From the IMG/VR virus record IMGVR_UViG_3300019926_000038, positions 1-36,551 of that record: a DNA stretch of 36,551 bases. The stretch is one strand, 5' to 3'. Of the stretch, positions 29,086-36,551 are shown in pieces (position 1 is the first letter of the stretch; each line of letters starts with the position of its first letter). This stretch comes from a virus. The notes below the pieces were generated by a model that was not told where the DNA came from, made no database searches, and saw only the letters and a list, made by a program, of their open reading frames with translations. Both the position numbers and the translations under genes were made by a program.

Positions 29086-29108
29086 AGAGGATGTCCCGTC
29101 TCAGGGGA

Positions 29109-30086
29109 TTAGTCGGAGTCAACGATGACGCCGGACAGGGACTTGTTGTTGTTCGCGGCCTTGTCCCAGTTGGTGCCGGTGCCGAGCGTCGCGGCGTCGG
29201 GGTTGATCCCGCCGTTCGTGGTGTCCCACTTGAAGCCCCGCAGGGACACGTTGAAGGCGTACTCCATCTGCCACTCGCGCTTCAGGTTCTCATTCCCCGT
29301 GATGGTCTCGTCCGCCATCGTGGGGTCCTCGGACTCCTCGGCCGTCGCGGCGCCCTGCTGAAGCAGGATGGTGTGATAGGTGTCCGGCGAGCCGGACGTA
29401 ATCAGCGCCGGCTCGTCGGTCACGATGAGCGTGAGGCCCATTGCGCCGGGAAGGTCGCCCGTGACGATCTGGCTGCCGGCGACGTTCTCGATTTTGTAGT
29501 TGGCGAGCCCGTCGTCCACGAGGTCGTGGAACTTGTCGCCGTGGATGAGCGCCGCCACCAGGTCGGTCGAGCTGTCGCCAAAGAGGCGGCGGCCGGCCGA
29601 GATGTCCTGAAAGCTGAGGGCCGAGCCGGTCTGGTCCGCCACGAGGTCATTCGTGCCAACGCTGCGGATGGCCGCCTCAAGGGAGGTGGCGAGGTTCGAC
29701 ACCATCGCCTGCGCCTGCTTCGCGCCTGACTGCTGCCCGAGCGCAATCGAGGCGTCCTCGGCGGTCATGCCCTTCTTTTTGAAGGCGTCGATGCTGTACT
29801 GGTGCGGTCCCTGACGCCGGTTCAGCTTGACGGACACCTCTTCGTCGTCGCCGATCTTCGTGGCGGTGACGCTGGTGTCGGCCGTGATGTCACGGCGGCT
29901 GTCCGTCAGGGAATCGGTGAAGAACGACTCCTTCTCGTGGTGCCCCTGAAGGTCGCGGGCGCGCATCACCATCGCGCCGGCGCTGTTCTGGTTAAAGACG
30001 TCCACCTCCTGCTGGATCGTCTCCACCCGCTGCGTGTGAAACAGCGCGTCGTAAATCTGAAAGTCGCTTGCGAGGGTCGTGGCCAT
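29109..30086 (-). CDS. Major capsid protein (HK97-fold type)
   Basis: This 325-aa protein starts MATTLASDFQIYDALFHTQRVETIQQEV. It contains NQNSAGAMVMRARDLQGHHE and a VSVKLNRRQGPHQYSIDAF strand/helix pattern, then SAGRRLFGDSSTDLVAALIHGDKFHDL, typical for the capsid group found in siphoviruses with separate scaffolds. The gene after it is a neck protein and the one before is the scaffold, so the order is standard. No protease gene was found nearby. Confidence 0.85.
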   Translation of the reverse strand: MATTLASDFQIYDALFHTQRVETIQQEVDVFNQNSAGAMVMRARDLQGHHEKESFFTDSLTDSRRDITADTSVTATKIGDDEEVSVKLNRRQGPHQYSIDAFKKKGMTAEDASIALGQQSGAKQAQAMVSNLATSLEAAIRSVGTNDLVADQTGSALSFQDISAGRRLFGDSSTDLVAALIHGDKFHDLVDDGLANYKIENVAGSQIVTGDLPGAMGLTLIVTDEPALITSGSPDTYHTILLQQGAATAEESEDPTMADETITGNENLKREWQMEYAFNVSLRGFKWDTTNGGINPDAATLGTGTNWDKAANNNKSLSGVIVDSD

Positions 30087-30108
30087 TGGTCAAAAGTGCC
30101 TTACGGCG

Positions 30109-30855
30109 TTATTGGTCAGGAAGCTGCTGGTATGCCTGCGCCGCTTCCGAGGGAGCGCCATCAAACTCTTTGGCAAACTCCGCGAGATCGGTGTTCTCCT
30201 TCGTCATGCCTTGACTGCCGCCGGACCCCGAGGCTGTGGGCGAGGTGCTGCGCTGGCCGCCCTGCTCGCTCGATTGTTTGTATTTGTCCGGCACCTGACT
30301 CAGCAGCTCGTCCGCCATCGCCTCGGCCGGGTCGTCGGCCTGGACGGGCACCCCGTTCTCAGGGTCCTGAAGAAAGCGCGGCTCAAAGTCGTCGGTGACG
30401 TCGACGCGGCCGTTGAGCTTGGAGTCCACGATGGACTCGGCAAGAAACTCGTCGCCGAGCTCGTCGGCGAGGCGCTTCGCCACCTGCTGCCGCCCTTCTT
30501 GCTTCGCCTTTGACGCGAGCCGGTCCTTGAGCTGCTGATACTCTTCCTTCAGCGGCTCGTATTCGTTTTCGCGGAACGACTCAATGGCCTCGTCTACGCT
30601 GCTATCCTCATCCTTGAGCGTCTGGATCTGCTGATCCTTCTGTTCAAGGTCGGACTGTAGCGAGGCGACTTGGTTTTGCAGGTCGTCAATCGTCTCCGAC
30701 TTCTGGCCGGCAGCCGTCGAGTGGCCGCGATTGAACGGCTCCTGAAAGTAGTCGTGAGCCTCCGACTTCAGGGCGTCGGCAAACGTCTCGGGGTCGTCAA
30801 AGGACGACTTGACGGCGTCGAGGGCGCTTTGCTGCTCGTCAGTAAGGTCAGGCAT
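30109..30855 (-). CDS. Capsid scaffold protein
   Basis: This 248-aa protein starts at ATG 30855 (MPDLTDEQQSALDAVKSSFD). The longer frame to 31002 runs back through a terminator, so it is rejected. Central coiled coil (IDDLQNQVASLQSDLEQKDQ; REN… to …LKDRLA) and a Ser/Gly/Pro-rich C-terminal region before a basic/acidic end are hallmarks of scaffolds. It lies directly upstream of the capsid gene. Confidence 0.85.
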   Translation of the reverse strand: MPDLTDEQQSALDAVKSSFDDPETFADALKSEAHDYFQEPFNRGHSTAAGQKSETIDDLQNQVASLQSDLEQKDQQIQTLKDEDSSVDEAIESFRENEYEPLKEEYQQLKDRLASKAKQEGRQQVAKRLADELGDEFLAESIVDSKLNGRVDVTDDFEPRFLQDPENGVPVQADDPAEAMADELLSQVPDKYKQSSEQGGQRSTSPTASGSGGSQGMTKENTDLAEFAKEFDGAPSEAAQAYQQLPDQ

Positions 30856-30965
30856 AATGTATAAGAACGACCGTTGGAAACGGGTTTTGTCGGTGAACTC
30901 CGAACCGCGCTCTTTTAGGCTGCGCGTGCTTCCTGACCGGCGTTTGCGGCACGCCGAAAAGCCGA
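30856..30965 (-). promoter_or_regulatory. Leader of the scaffold-capsid genes, likely promoter region
   Basis: About 110 bases lie between the terminator U-tract and the scaffold ATG. TTATACAT occurs directly before the ATG and could be a -10 only for a near-leaderless message. No convincing -35. A promoter here is expected because capsid genes need high output; the exact site is not visible. Confidence 0.35.
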
Positions 30966-31008
30966 AAACAAAAACCCGCACACCTCGGCAAAGCCGAGAC
31001 ATGCGGGC
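30966..31008 (-). terminator. Rho-independent terminator between the MuF and scaffold regions
   Basis: On the minus strand the stem GCCCGCA…TGCGGG (31002-31008 with 30975-30980) encloses a second stem CTCGGC/GCCGAG around a TTT loop and is followed by TTTTTGTTTT. It ends transcription from the small genes after MuF. The capsid-scaffold genes would then need their own promoter in 30856-30965. Confidence 0.8.
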
Positions 31009-31084
31009 TATGGTTGGTCCGCGCCGCTATCGGCGGCGAATCGCAAAATGTTACTTAATAACATGCATCACGCGCAGCAAGGTT
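31009..31084 (-). other. Non-coding spacer between the small-gene stop and the terminator
   Basis: These 76 bases carry no start codon with a supported frame. They are part of the 3' untranslated region of the 55-aa gene ending at 31085. Confidence 0.4.
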
Positions 31085-31252
31085 TCAAGTCGCGGTATGC
31101 GACCCACGTTCCTCTGCTGCGATAACTTTCGGCGTGCCGTCCTTTACGCGCACAACAAACAAATTTTCCCCTTGCGGGTGACGGCGTTTCATTTCAGCAA
31201 GAATGTCAAGCCACGCTTCATCTTCAACGCGATCGGTTTCAGTGGCACTCAT
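31085..31252 (-). CDS. Small charged protein
   Basis: This 55-aa frame starts MSATETDRVEDEAWLDILAE at ATG 31252. It is an acidic helix followed by KRRHPQGENLFVVRVKDG and IAAEERGSHTAT, a helix-strand pattern. It lies 22 bases after the preceding small gene and in the same codon style as its neighbours. No family is recognised. Confidence 0.5.
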   Translation of the reverse strand: MSATETDRVEDEAWLDILAEMKRRHPQGENLFVVRVKDGTPKVIAAEERGSHTAT

Positions 31253-31274
31253 CAATGATGGGCAGAATCCAATA

Positions 31275-31442
31275 CTAATTTAAAAACGGCTCTACGATAT
31301 ACGGACCTGCGCTAATCGTGCATTGCACCTCTTGATACGTCACGCCGTCCTGCGGGAAAAAGGCATAGACCACAGCACTCTCAGGACAGTGATCTTCCTC
31401 GACGTGAACAGTTTGCCACCTGCACTCTGCAAGATCCGTCAT
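31275..31442 (-). CDS. Small hypothetical protein between MuF and scaffold
   Basis: This 55-aa frame starts at ATG 31442 one base after the MuF stop and reads MTDLAECRWQTVHVEEDHCP, ending SAGPYIVEPFLN. Three Cys and a His suggest a metal site or disulphide. It is likely translated with MuF. Confidence 0.5.
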   Translation of the reverse strand: MTDLAECRWQTVHVEEDHCPESAVVYAFFPQDGVTYQEVQCTISAGPYIVEPFLN

Positions 31443-31443
31443 G

Positions 31444-32649
31444 TTAGTAGTCTACAAATTCGTCGTAAGCGATGGCGACATGGGTGTTATACGTCCGTGT
31501 CGCCCGACTGATTTTGTTGGCCGTCACGTCGCCGCTTGACGCCGTGATGTTTGACCGGAGGACCGCGCTCATCTCATTGGGCTCCACCTCACGAGGCTCT
31601 GTATTCGGCACCGCGCCTTCGGGGTAGGCCAACTCGCCCCATTCCTCGGGCGGTGCCGGCTGCGGGATGACCGCGCACTCGTCGAACGGATGAAGTAGGG
31701 ACGGCGCCGCGCCTGGGTAATACAGCCCCTCCCCCAGCCCATGCACGTCAAGCTCGGCCGCGCCGTCACAGACGTCGGGACTGCTTTGGAGCGTCGGGTG
31801 TCGTGTTGAGCGTCGCCACCGGAGCGTCTTCACCGCCGGGCTCTCTTCGGCGGTCAGAACGTCGGCCTCGTGCTGCGCTCGGGTCAGCTGGTCGGCCATT
31901 GCACGTTTGCTGTTCACGTACATCGAACGCCCTTCGCGCCCAATCTGATCGCCGGCGACGCCTGCCCGCTGAATGGCGCGGCGCACCCGCTCACCCCGAG
32001 GCCCCTCATCTTCAAGTGCGCGTTGAATGCGAGGATGATCGCCGAGGTCGGACAGCAGTTGCCGTGCCGTCTCTCGCCCCGGGCGGCCGACGTTGTCACG
32101 GATGAACGTCTCTGTGTCGTCTAGCGCCCCGACAAAGCGGCGGCGGATGAGTTGCGGCCCCGTGCCGCCGGGCTGCCGTCCTTGCCGGCGCTCGGCCACG
32201 CGCTCCATCATGTTACGGATTGCATCGTCACTCACCTCAAGGCCCACCTCGGCCGAGGCGCGGCCCAGTGCCCGCTTATGCGCCTGGATGGCCGTTTCCA
32301 TACCCCGGTTCACGCCGCCCGTCAGGGCGCTTTCCGTCGCCTGTGACGCCTGCGCAAAGGCGGGCCGCACTGTCTCGCCGATGACCTCGTCCACGCGGTC
32401 CGGCGTGAGTGGCGCGTCGGGAATGCCGTCGTCAATCGTGATGAGCATGGCGGCGACAGCCTGATCCATCGTCCGCAGCGACTCAGCCCGCTCCCCGACC
32501 TGCTCATTGCCGTCTTCATCCGTCATCTCAGCCGCCACCTCCCGCTCGATCGGGTCAAGCTGATCCCACTGGTCTTGAGGCGGCACGCCGCGCCACGCAA
32601 AACGGGCACGTATCACCTCTTTCTGGTAGAGCTCGATCGGATCAGCCAT
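31444..32649 (-). CDS. MuF-like head morphogenesis protein
   Basis: This 401-aa protein is helical in front; residues ~283-335 carry the MuF pattern: LRWRRSTRHPTLQSSPDVCD…GEGLYYPGAAPSLLHPFDECAVIP, with the Cys pair and HP-x-D-E-C that end the domain. MuF proteins sit at the portal and are minor head proteins ejected or needed for head assembly. It follows the portal, separated by the interrupted small gene. Confidence 0.85.
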   Translation of the reverse strand: MADPIELYQKEVIRARFAWRGVPPQDQWDQLDPIEREVAAEMTDEDGNEQVGERAESLRTMDQAVAAMLITIDDGIPDAPLTPDRVDEVIGETVRPAFAQASQATESALTGGVNRGMETAIQAHKRALGRASAEVGLEVSDDAIRNMMERVAERRQGRQPGGTGPQLIRRRFVGALDDTETFIRDNVGRPGRETARQLLSDLGDHPRIQRALEDEGPRGERVRRAIQRAGVAGDQIGREGRSMYVNSKRAMADQLTRAQHEADVLTAEESPAVKTLRWRRSTRHPTLQSSPDVCDGAAELDVHGLGEGLYYPGAAPSLLHPFDECAVIPQPAPPEEWGELAYPEGAVPNTEPREVEPNEMSAVLRSNITASSGDVTANKISRATRTYNTHVAIAYDEFVDY

Positions 32650-32814
32650 CTAGGCGTCATCGGCCTGCTGGTCGCGGATACGGGCGGCCGCCTCTGCGTC
32701 TTGTCGCGTGTCGTGGCACGACTTCTGTTCTCGGGTGCGCTCGTCAATGACGACCTACGACCCGCTCGTGCCATCGGCCTTGGTGCAATCGCGTTTGCGT
32801 ACAGTTGAGGGCAT
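32650..32814 (-). pseudogene. Small gene between portal and MuF interrupted by an in-frame amber codon
   Basis: The frame starts MPSTVRKRDCTKADGTSGS at ATG 32814, four bases after the portal stop, then meets TAG at 32755-32757. The same frame goes on with VVIDERTREQKSCHDTRQDA and stops with TAG directly before the MuF ATG. The total is 53 sense codons plus one internal stop. Tight spacing at both ends suggests one ancestral gene. A G-to-A change in a Trp codon (TGG to TAG) would explain it. Alternatives: two mini-ORFs, readthrough or a sequencing error. Other genes here end in TAG, so TAG is not recoded genome-wide. Confidence 0.55.
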
Positions 32815-32817
32815 CGG

Positions 32818-34419
32818 TTACTGTCCGCCAAGTCCAAAGTCTTGCTCAACGCTCGCCGCCTGCTGCTGCCGGCTTGCCAACGTGTCGGCAATGGCGGCAA
32901 GCTCGTCCTCGTCAATCTCAATCTCGTTGGTGTCGGCCCAGCGGCGGATGACTTCCTGCGCGATGGACGTGGTCAGGGGCACCTTGCCCATCGGCATCGT
33001 CTGCTCGACAAGCTGGTCCACGCGGTCCTCAATGTCGACGGGGTCGAAGTCCTTATCCGCCGTCCACGTCGCCTGCCCCCACGCCGAAGGCGTCTCCGGC
33101 AGGTAGATTTGTTCGATGCGCCAGAGCGCCTGTTGCATCAGGTTCTCAAGGCTATACGCCAGCAACGTCAAGAACGCCTGCACGCCGCTGCGGGCCTCTT
33201 GCTTGATCTCGGTGGCGGTCTGCTCCTTGGCGCGGTTGCCGAAGCGTTGAAAAAAGGTCTTGTAGAACGCCTCCACCTTCTTCTCGATGCGGTCCATCTT
33301 GATTGATGCGTTGTCGCTGGGCGGCGCCGCGTACTGGTGGCCGGCGCCCGGCAGCAGGTTCGCCCCCTTACGGAAGGCGTCTTGCAGCTCGTCCCACAGG
33401 TCCTCGTTGATCCCGTCTTCGCTGTCGACGTCGGCGAGAAACTTTGCGAAGGACGAGTGCCAGATTTCAAAGTCTAGCGCAGACTCTAGGTTAAATATGG
33501 TGTTGGCGTCTCGGGCTGAGTTGTAGCCAGGGTTGCCCCGGAGCGGCAAGTCCACGCGAAAGATCGGCAGGATGCGGCCGCTTTCTCGCCGGCTCACCGT
33601 GCGGTACAGGTCCATTTCCTGCCTCATCATCTCTTCTTCTCGCACGGACTGATCCCGAGGCGAATCGTCCACCGACAGACGGTACTGCCGAAAGCCTTCG
33701 GGCGTGTAGTAGATGTGCCGAATCTCCCGCGCCTCCGATTGGAGGTCCCGCAGGCTGTCCCGGTCGTCGACGATCGTGCGCAACTTGGCCTCCTTCAAAC
33801 GGTTGTCCTGCTCTAGCCAATTTTCCACGCGGATCGGCGGCTCAGTGACCACGGCCGCCTCTTCAATGACGCTGCCGTTTGGCTCGCCACCGGGCGAGGT
33901 GTCCCGCACGACGCCTTCGACGCGAGGCCACACCGTGCCCATCGCCGTAAGCTGGATCGCAGTGTCCCACAGCCACGCCTCAAAGCTGTTGCCCTTGCCG
34001 TCAAAGTTCTCTTCAAGGGCGCCCGTCACGTCGCGGTCAAAGCTGGACTCTAGCCCTTCGGTCGCGTCTTCAGGCTCCCACGTCGGCGTGAGTTCGCCCT
34101 GTGCGTCGAAGAACATGCCGACGAGGGACGACACCGCAAACGGAAAGTGGGGCGTGTAGCTGCTGATCTTGCGCCGCTCTTTGTACGCCGCGTTGAGCTC
34201 GCCCTGCTCCTTCTGGATCAGATAGTCCCGATCAATGCAGCTCATCTCCCGCAGGTGCCCCACCTGGTGGTGCAGGTGCCCCGGCACGATAGACTCAATA
34301 ACGCCGACGTCGCCCTCTTCCTGCCCGTAGACCTCGGCGCGCAGGTGGTCCCAGCTATAGAGCCACTTTTCAAACTCTTCCCTGAACTCGGGGTGGAACG
34401 TGAGCAAGTAATGAGCCAT
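32818..34419 (-). CDS. Portal protein
   Basis: This 533-aa protein starts MAHYLLTFHPEFREEFEKWL. The size, position between TerL and MuF, and portal-like segments such as VWPRVEGVVRDTS, a core with DLPLRGNPGYNSARD, and the C-terminal helical crown (EQTATEIKQEARSGVQAFLT, ADTLASRQQQAASVEQDFG) agree with a dodecameric portal. DNA passes through it during packaging. No frame break is visible. Confidence 0.85.
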   Translation of the reverse strand: MAHYLLTFHPEFREEFEKWLYSWDHLRAEVYGQEEGDVGVIESIVPGHLHHQVGHLREMSCIDRDYLIQKEQGELNAAYKERRKISSYTPHFPFAVSSLVGMFFDAQGELTPTWEPEDATEGLESSFDRDVTGALEENFDGKGNSFEAWLWDTAIQLTAMGTVWPRVEGVVRDTSPGGEPNGSVIEEAAVVTEPPIRVENWLEQDNRLKEAKLRTIVDDRDSLRDLQSEAREIRHIYYTPEGFRQYRLSVDDSPRDQSVREEEMMRQEMDLYRTVSRRESGRILPIFRVDLPLRGNPGYNSARDANTIFNLESALDFEIWHSSFAKFLADVDSEDGINEDLWDELQDAFRKGANLLPGAGHQYAAPPSDNASIKMDRIEKKVEAFYKTFFQRFGNRAKEQTATEIKQEARSGVQAFLTLLAYSLENLMQQALWRIEQIYLPETPSAWGQATWTADKDFDPVDIEDRVDQLVEQTMPMGKVPLTTSIAQEVIRRWADTNEIEIDEDELAAIADTLASRQQQAASVEQDFGLGGQ

Positions 34420-34425
34420 CGGCTT

Positions 34426-35628
34426 CTAGAGTTGGACAGAAGCGGCCGAAACGGAGGCGGGGCCTTTTCGTGTCAGCATCAGTTCCGTGAGCGCCCACAC
34501 CAGCGCATCGACGCGGTCGGGCGATTCACTAGATTCTTGCGGGTCCCACGTCGTCATCTGATCTTCGAGGCGGTCATGCTCCCCAACGTGTAGAACCTTG
34601 CCCTGTTCGTAAAGGGCGGCGCAGGGCTCGGCCCGCTGCTGCTTGCCCCGGCTGGCAGAGATGACGTCGACGGGCAGATTGGCGTCCGCAGTGCGGAGCG
34701 TGCTTTGCACCATATCCCCGCCGTAGTTCTTCTCGGCGACAACTCTATCGGCCGCATTGCGCCGGTACGCCGAGACGACGGCTGACGCCCATTCATTCGG
34801 ACTGCCCTTCATGGAGGCGTCGTCTAGCACGTAAGCGCGGTCCCCCGCTTTGCCGACCACGACGATCCCCACCTCGTCAGGGCCGCCACCGGCCGGGTCC
34901 ACGCCGACAACGACGCGGTCCAGCGTCTCGGGGGCCGTCCCGCGTTGGATAGTGGACCACGACCATAGGGCCCCCTCCGGCTCAACAAACTGCGCCATAA
35001 TCTCCCGCTTGTAGGCCTGCTTGGTCATGTCCTTCGTGATGCGGGCAAGCGCCTTTTCAGACAGGTGCGGGTTGTCGTGGCTCGTAAAGCGAAACGCGGT
35101 CCAATCTTCTTCGTCGCCTGCCGATCGGAAACGCTTGGTAAACCAGTTGCGGTTGACGTCGTATTTGGGCGGCGTACTGACGAGCCACGCCGTTCCGTCG
35201 TTGTCAAGAAGCATCGGTTGGCCGACGTCTTCCCACGCATCCTCATCCATGAACGCCGCCTCGTCAAGCACCAAAAAGTCCCCGTAGTCGCCACGCAACG
35301 AATCTGCGTCCCAAGCCGTCTTTGCACGAATGCGGCCGCCAGTTGCACACTCAATGATGCGCCGCGTCTCGTTCTTCGTCATGTACTTGGAATCAAGGGC
35401 ATCATCAAGCCATTCTTTCGCCTTGTCCCAAAACTGATCGGCCTGTTCCTGCGTGGCACTAGCGAGAAGCACGCGGTATCCATGCAGCATCTTGTCAATC
35501 GCGACTTGCGTGGCGAGGGACGTCTTGCCGCCACGACGCCCGGCGCAAATAGCGACACGCTTGCCGCCCTCGGCCTTGATGGCCGACTGCTTGTCGTGGG
35601 GCTCCGGCATGACTACATCAATCTCCAT
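34426..35628 (-). CDS. terL: Terminase large subunit
   Basis: This 400-aa protein has the packaging ATPase motifs: Walker A CAGRRGGKTS at 28-37, Walker B FLVLDEAA at 118-125 and an STPP coupling motif at about 151. The nuclease domain opens with VVVGVDPAGGG (D244) and has the late acidic residues in SPDRVDALVWAL. The product cuts concatemeric DNA and pumps it through the portal. It overlaps terS by 11 bases. Headful packaging would fit the circular permutation of this sequence. Confidence 0.92.
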   Translation of the reverse strand: MEIDVVMPEPHDKQSAIKAEGGKRVAICAGRRGGKTSLATQVAIDKMLHGYRVLLASATQEQADQFWDKAKEWLDDALDSKYMTKNETRRIIECATGGRIRAKTAWDADSLRGDYGDFLVLDEAAFMDEDAWEDVGQPMLLDNDGTAWLVSTPPKYDVNRNWFTKRFRSAGDEEDWTAFRFTSHDNPHLSEKALARITKDMTKQAYKREIMAQFVEPEGALWSWSTIQRGTAPETLDRVVVGVDPAGGGPDEVGIVVVGKAGDRAYVLDDASMKGSPNEWASAVVSAYRRNAADRVVAEKNYGGDMVQSTLRTADANLPVDVISASRGKQQRAEPCAALYEQGKVLHVGEHDRLEDQMTTWDPQESSESPDRVDALVWALTELMLTRKGPASVSAASVQL

Positions 35629-35974
35629 CGGCGCTCTCGTACTTGACGTTGAACGTCACCTCGCCAGTGTTCTCCTGTTCGATCTGCTTCTTTTGCTTTG
35701 GCTCCCACTTTTCGGGGCGCTGCGTGCGGAGGATCATGCGGATTGCCCATTCCTCATCCTCCCGCATCGCGTCGAACAGGCGTCCCTCTGCCTCGGTTAT
35801 GGCCGTCTCCCGCCACTTGTGCAGCTCTTTTTTCACCGTCTTGTAGCGGCGGATAGCGTCATAGACAGCCGTTCGCGACACACCCATAGCCTCGGCTGCC
35901 TCCGTCACGTTGCCCTTTGCCTGACGAATGGCGTCCCGGTACTCGCTGGCATTGAAGCCCTTTGGTGCGGCCAT
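35618..35974 (-). CDS. terS: Terminase small subunit
   Basis: This 118-aa protein starts MAAPKGFNASEYRDAIRQAKG. The N-terminal HTH (NVTEAAEAMGVSRTAVYDAIRRYK) is typical of TerS DNA-recognition domains, followed by a helical oligomerisation part and an acidic strand tail (EVTFNVKYESADGD). It selects the packaging site, often within or near its own gene. TerL follows with an 11-base overlap. Confidence 0.8.
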   Translation of the reverse strand: MAAPKGFNASEYRDAIRQAKGNVTEAAEAMGVSRTAVYDAIRRYKTVKKELHKWRETAITEAEGRLFDAMREDEEWAIRMILRTQRPEKWEPKQKKQIEQENTGEVTFNVKYESADGD

Positions 35975-36001
35975 ATGCGCGTGAGTGTTAATGTTGTCAA
36001 G

Positions 36002-36373
36002 CTACGCCCCCAGCGTCCAGCAGAAGCCGCCGATCAGCAGGCTCGCCACCAGCAGCGCCAGCGACGAGTACCACTCTAGCGGCAGCCACTGAGGATAGCG
36101 CAGGCTTGCCGCAAAAATGCCCCACCCGAGCCACACGACCACAGCGACCTCCGTGAGCTCCCCCACCTGCCCGGCTAAGGTGTACCGCGCTGGAGGCTGG
36201 ATGAAAAAGTGACCGGGCAAGACGCCTAGCAGGTATTGCGCGAGCAAATTCCACTCCTGGCCCAGATACTTCGCTGCACTAGACCACGTCCACACGCCCT
36301 CCGTGGCGAGGGCATAGGCTTCGTACCCGAGGGCGGGGGCGACCAGAATGGCGAGGATGTAGACGGTCTGCAT
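36002..36373 (-). CDS. Multi-pass membrane protein
   Basis: This 123-aa protein starts MQTVYILAILVAPALGYEAY. At least three transmembrane segments are visible (4-17, 75-91 VAVVVWLGWGIFAAS, and 100-119 SSLALLVASLLIGGFCWTLG) plus a weaker one near 42-57. It lies between the secreted haem-motif protein and the terminase, the end of the lysis/adsorption block. It may partner the cytochrome-motif protein at the membrane, or be a further holin. No family is recognised. Confidence 0.6.
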   Translation of the reverse strand: MQTVYILAILVAPALGYEAYALATEGVWTWSSAAKYLGQEWNLLAQYLLGVLPGHFFIQPPARYTLAGQVGELTEVAVVVWLGWGIFAASLRYPQWLPLEWYSSLALLVASLLIGGFCWTLGA

Positions 36374-36385
36374 GGCGTTTTCCAG

Positions 36386-36551
36386 CTACCCCGTCACCTC
36401 AACGTAAATCGGATCGCCGCCGGCACCAGTGATTTCGATGCGGTAATGTCCAGCAGTAAGACCTGTCAGTCCGTCGGACGTGGTTTCTGTGTAGCTGGCT
36501 CCACTTAGCGGGGAATACGGATCGGACTCTCCAGCATCATCGGCGAGATTG
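36386..36551 (-). CDS. C-terminal end of the secreted cytochrome c-motif protein (joins 1-2243 across the window ends)
   Basis: An open frame enters at 36551 and stops at TAG 36386-36388. Its phase matches the frame that leaves at base 1: bases 2 and 1 plus 36551 form one Ser codon. The combined length is 2409 nt, exactly 803 codons. The 55 residues here (GLTAGHYRIEITGAGG, IYVEVTG) look like the last strands of a small beta-sandwich. The next gene starts 12 bases further on. If the window is not circular, this is the C-terminus of an unknown protein. Confidence 0.7.
   Translation of the reverse strand, partial: NLADDAGESDPYSPLSGASYTETTSDGLTGLTAGHYRIEITGAGGDPIYVEVTG

Noticed and set aside
30856-31002. 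N-terminal extension of the scaffold protein to 31002
   Set aside because: It would translate the terminator hairpin and its U-tract; ATG 30855 gives a normal scaffold start.
32755-32757. Genome-wide recoding of TAG as a sense codon
   Set aside because: Several well-supported genes, including terL and the secreted haem-motif protein, end in TAG next to a properly spaced neighbour.
1-36551. CRISPR array, insertion sequence or integrase
   Set aside because: No regularly spaced repeat array, no transposase or recombinase motif, and no inverted terminal repeats were seen on either strand.

Overview
The window reads as a complete, circularly permuted genome of a siphovirus-like tailed phage. The evidence for circularity is a long minus-strand reading frame that leaves at base 1 and continues, in the same frame and without a stop, from base 36551 down to a TAG at 36386 (802 codons in all). 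Every essential phage module occurs once: terminase, portal, capsid, tail tube, tape measure, replication, single-strand annealing and lysis. No integrase, excisionase or transposase was found, so nothing here supports a temperate life style. Proteins are strongly acidic, GC is fairly high, most starts lack a Shine-Dalgarno sequence, and replication uses a bacterial DnaB. This suggests a halophilic bacterial host, for example Salinibacter or another member of the Rhodothermota/Bacteroidota. The host assignment is inference.

Layout on the circle: a 34-base divergent spacer (15289-15322) separates two arms. The minus arm runs leftwards from 15288 through small regulators, a Rad52-like annealing protein and SSB, zinc-ribbon proteins, a C5 DNA methyltransferase, a structured leader, a primase-type zinc finger, an initiator-like protein with internal iterons, DnaB, two holin candidates and an M15 endolysin. 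It continues through an HTH-metallophosphoesterase, tail-fibre/adhesin-like proteins and a secreted protein with a cytochrome c haem motif, crosses the window ends, and goes on through TerS, TerL, portal, MuF, scaffold, capsid, connectors, tail tube, frameshifted tail chaperone, tape measure, tail hub and a beta-propeller tail protein, ending at 20379. The plus arm (15323-20335) holds an HTH repressor-like gene, two tandem tRNA-like genes with abnormal anticodon arms, about a dozen tiny genes, a VRR-NUC nuclease and a lipoprotein. The arms converge at 20336-20378.

The most unusual content is: the two tRNA-like RNAs at 15859-16085, with perfect acceptor and T arms but a long hairpin where the anticodon should be; the phage-encoded secreted haem-c protein; a 200-base structured leader ending in a terminator just before the primase gene; lambda-O-style iterons inside the initiator gene; a GGGAAAG frameshift site in the tail chaperone; and a terminator placed just before the tape measure gene. 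Several genes shorter than 60 codons fit between neighbours with ATGA or TAATG junctions and are annotated here.
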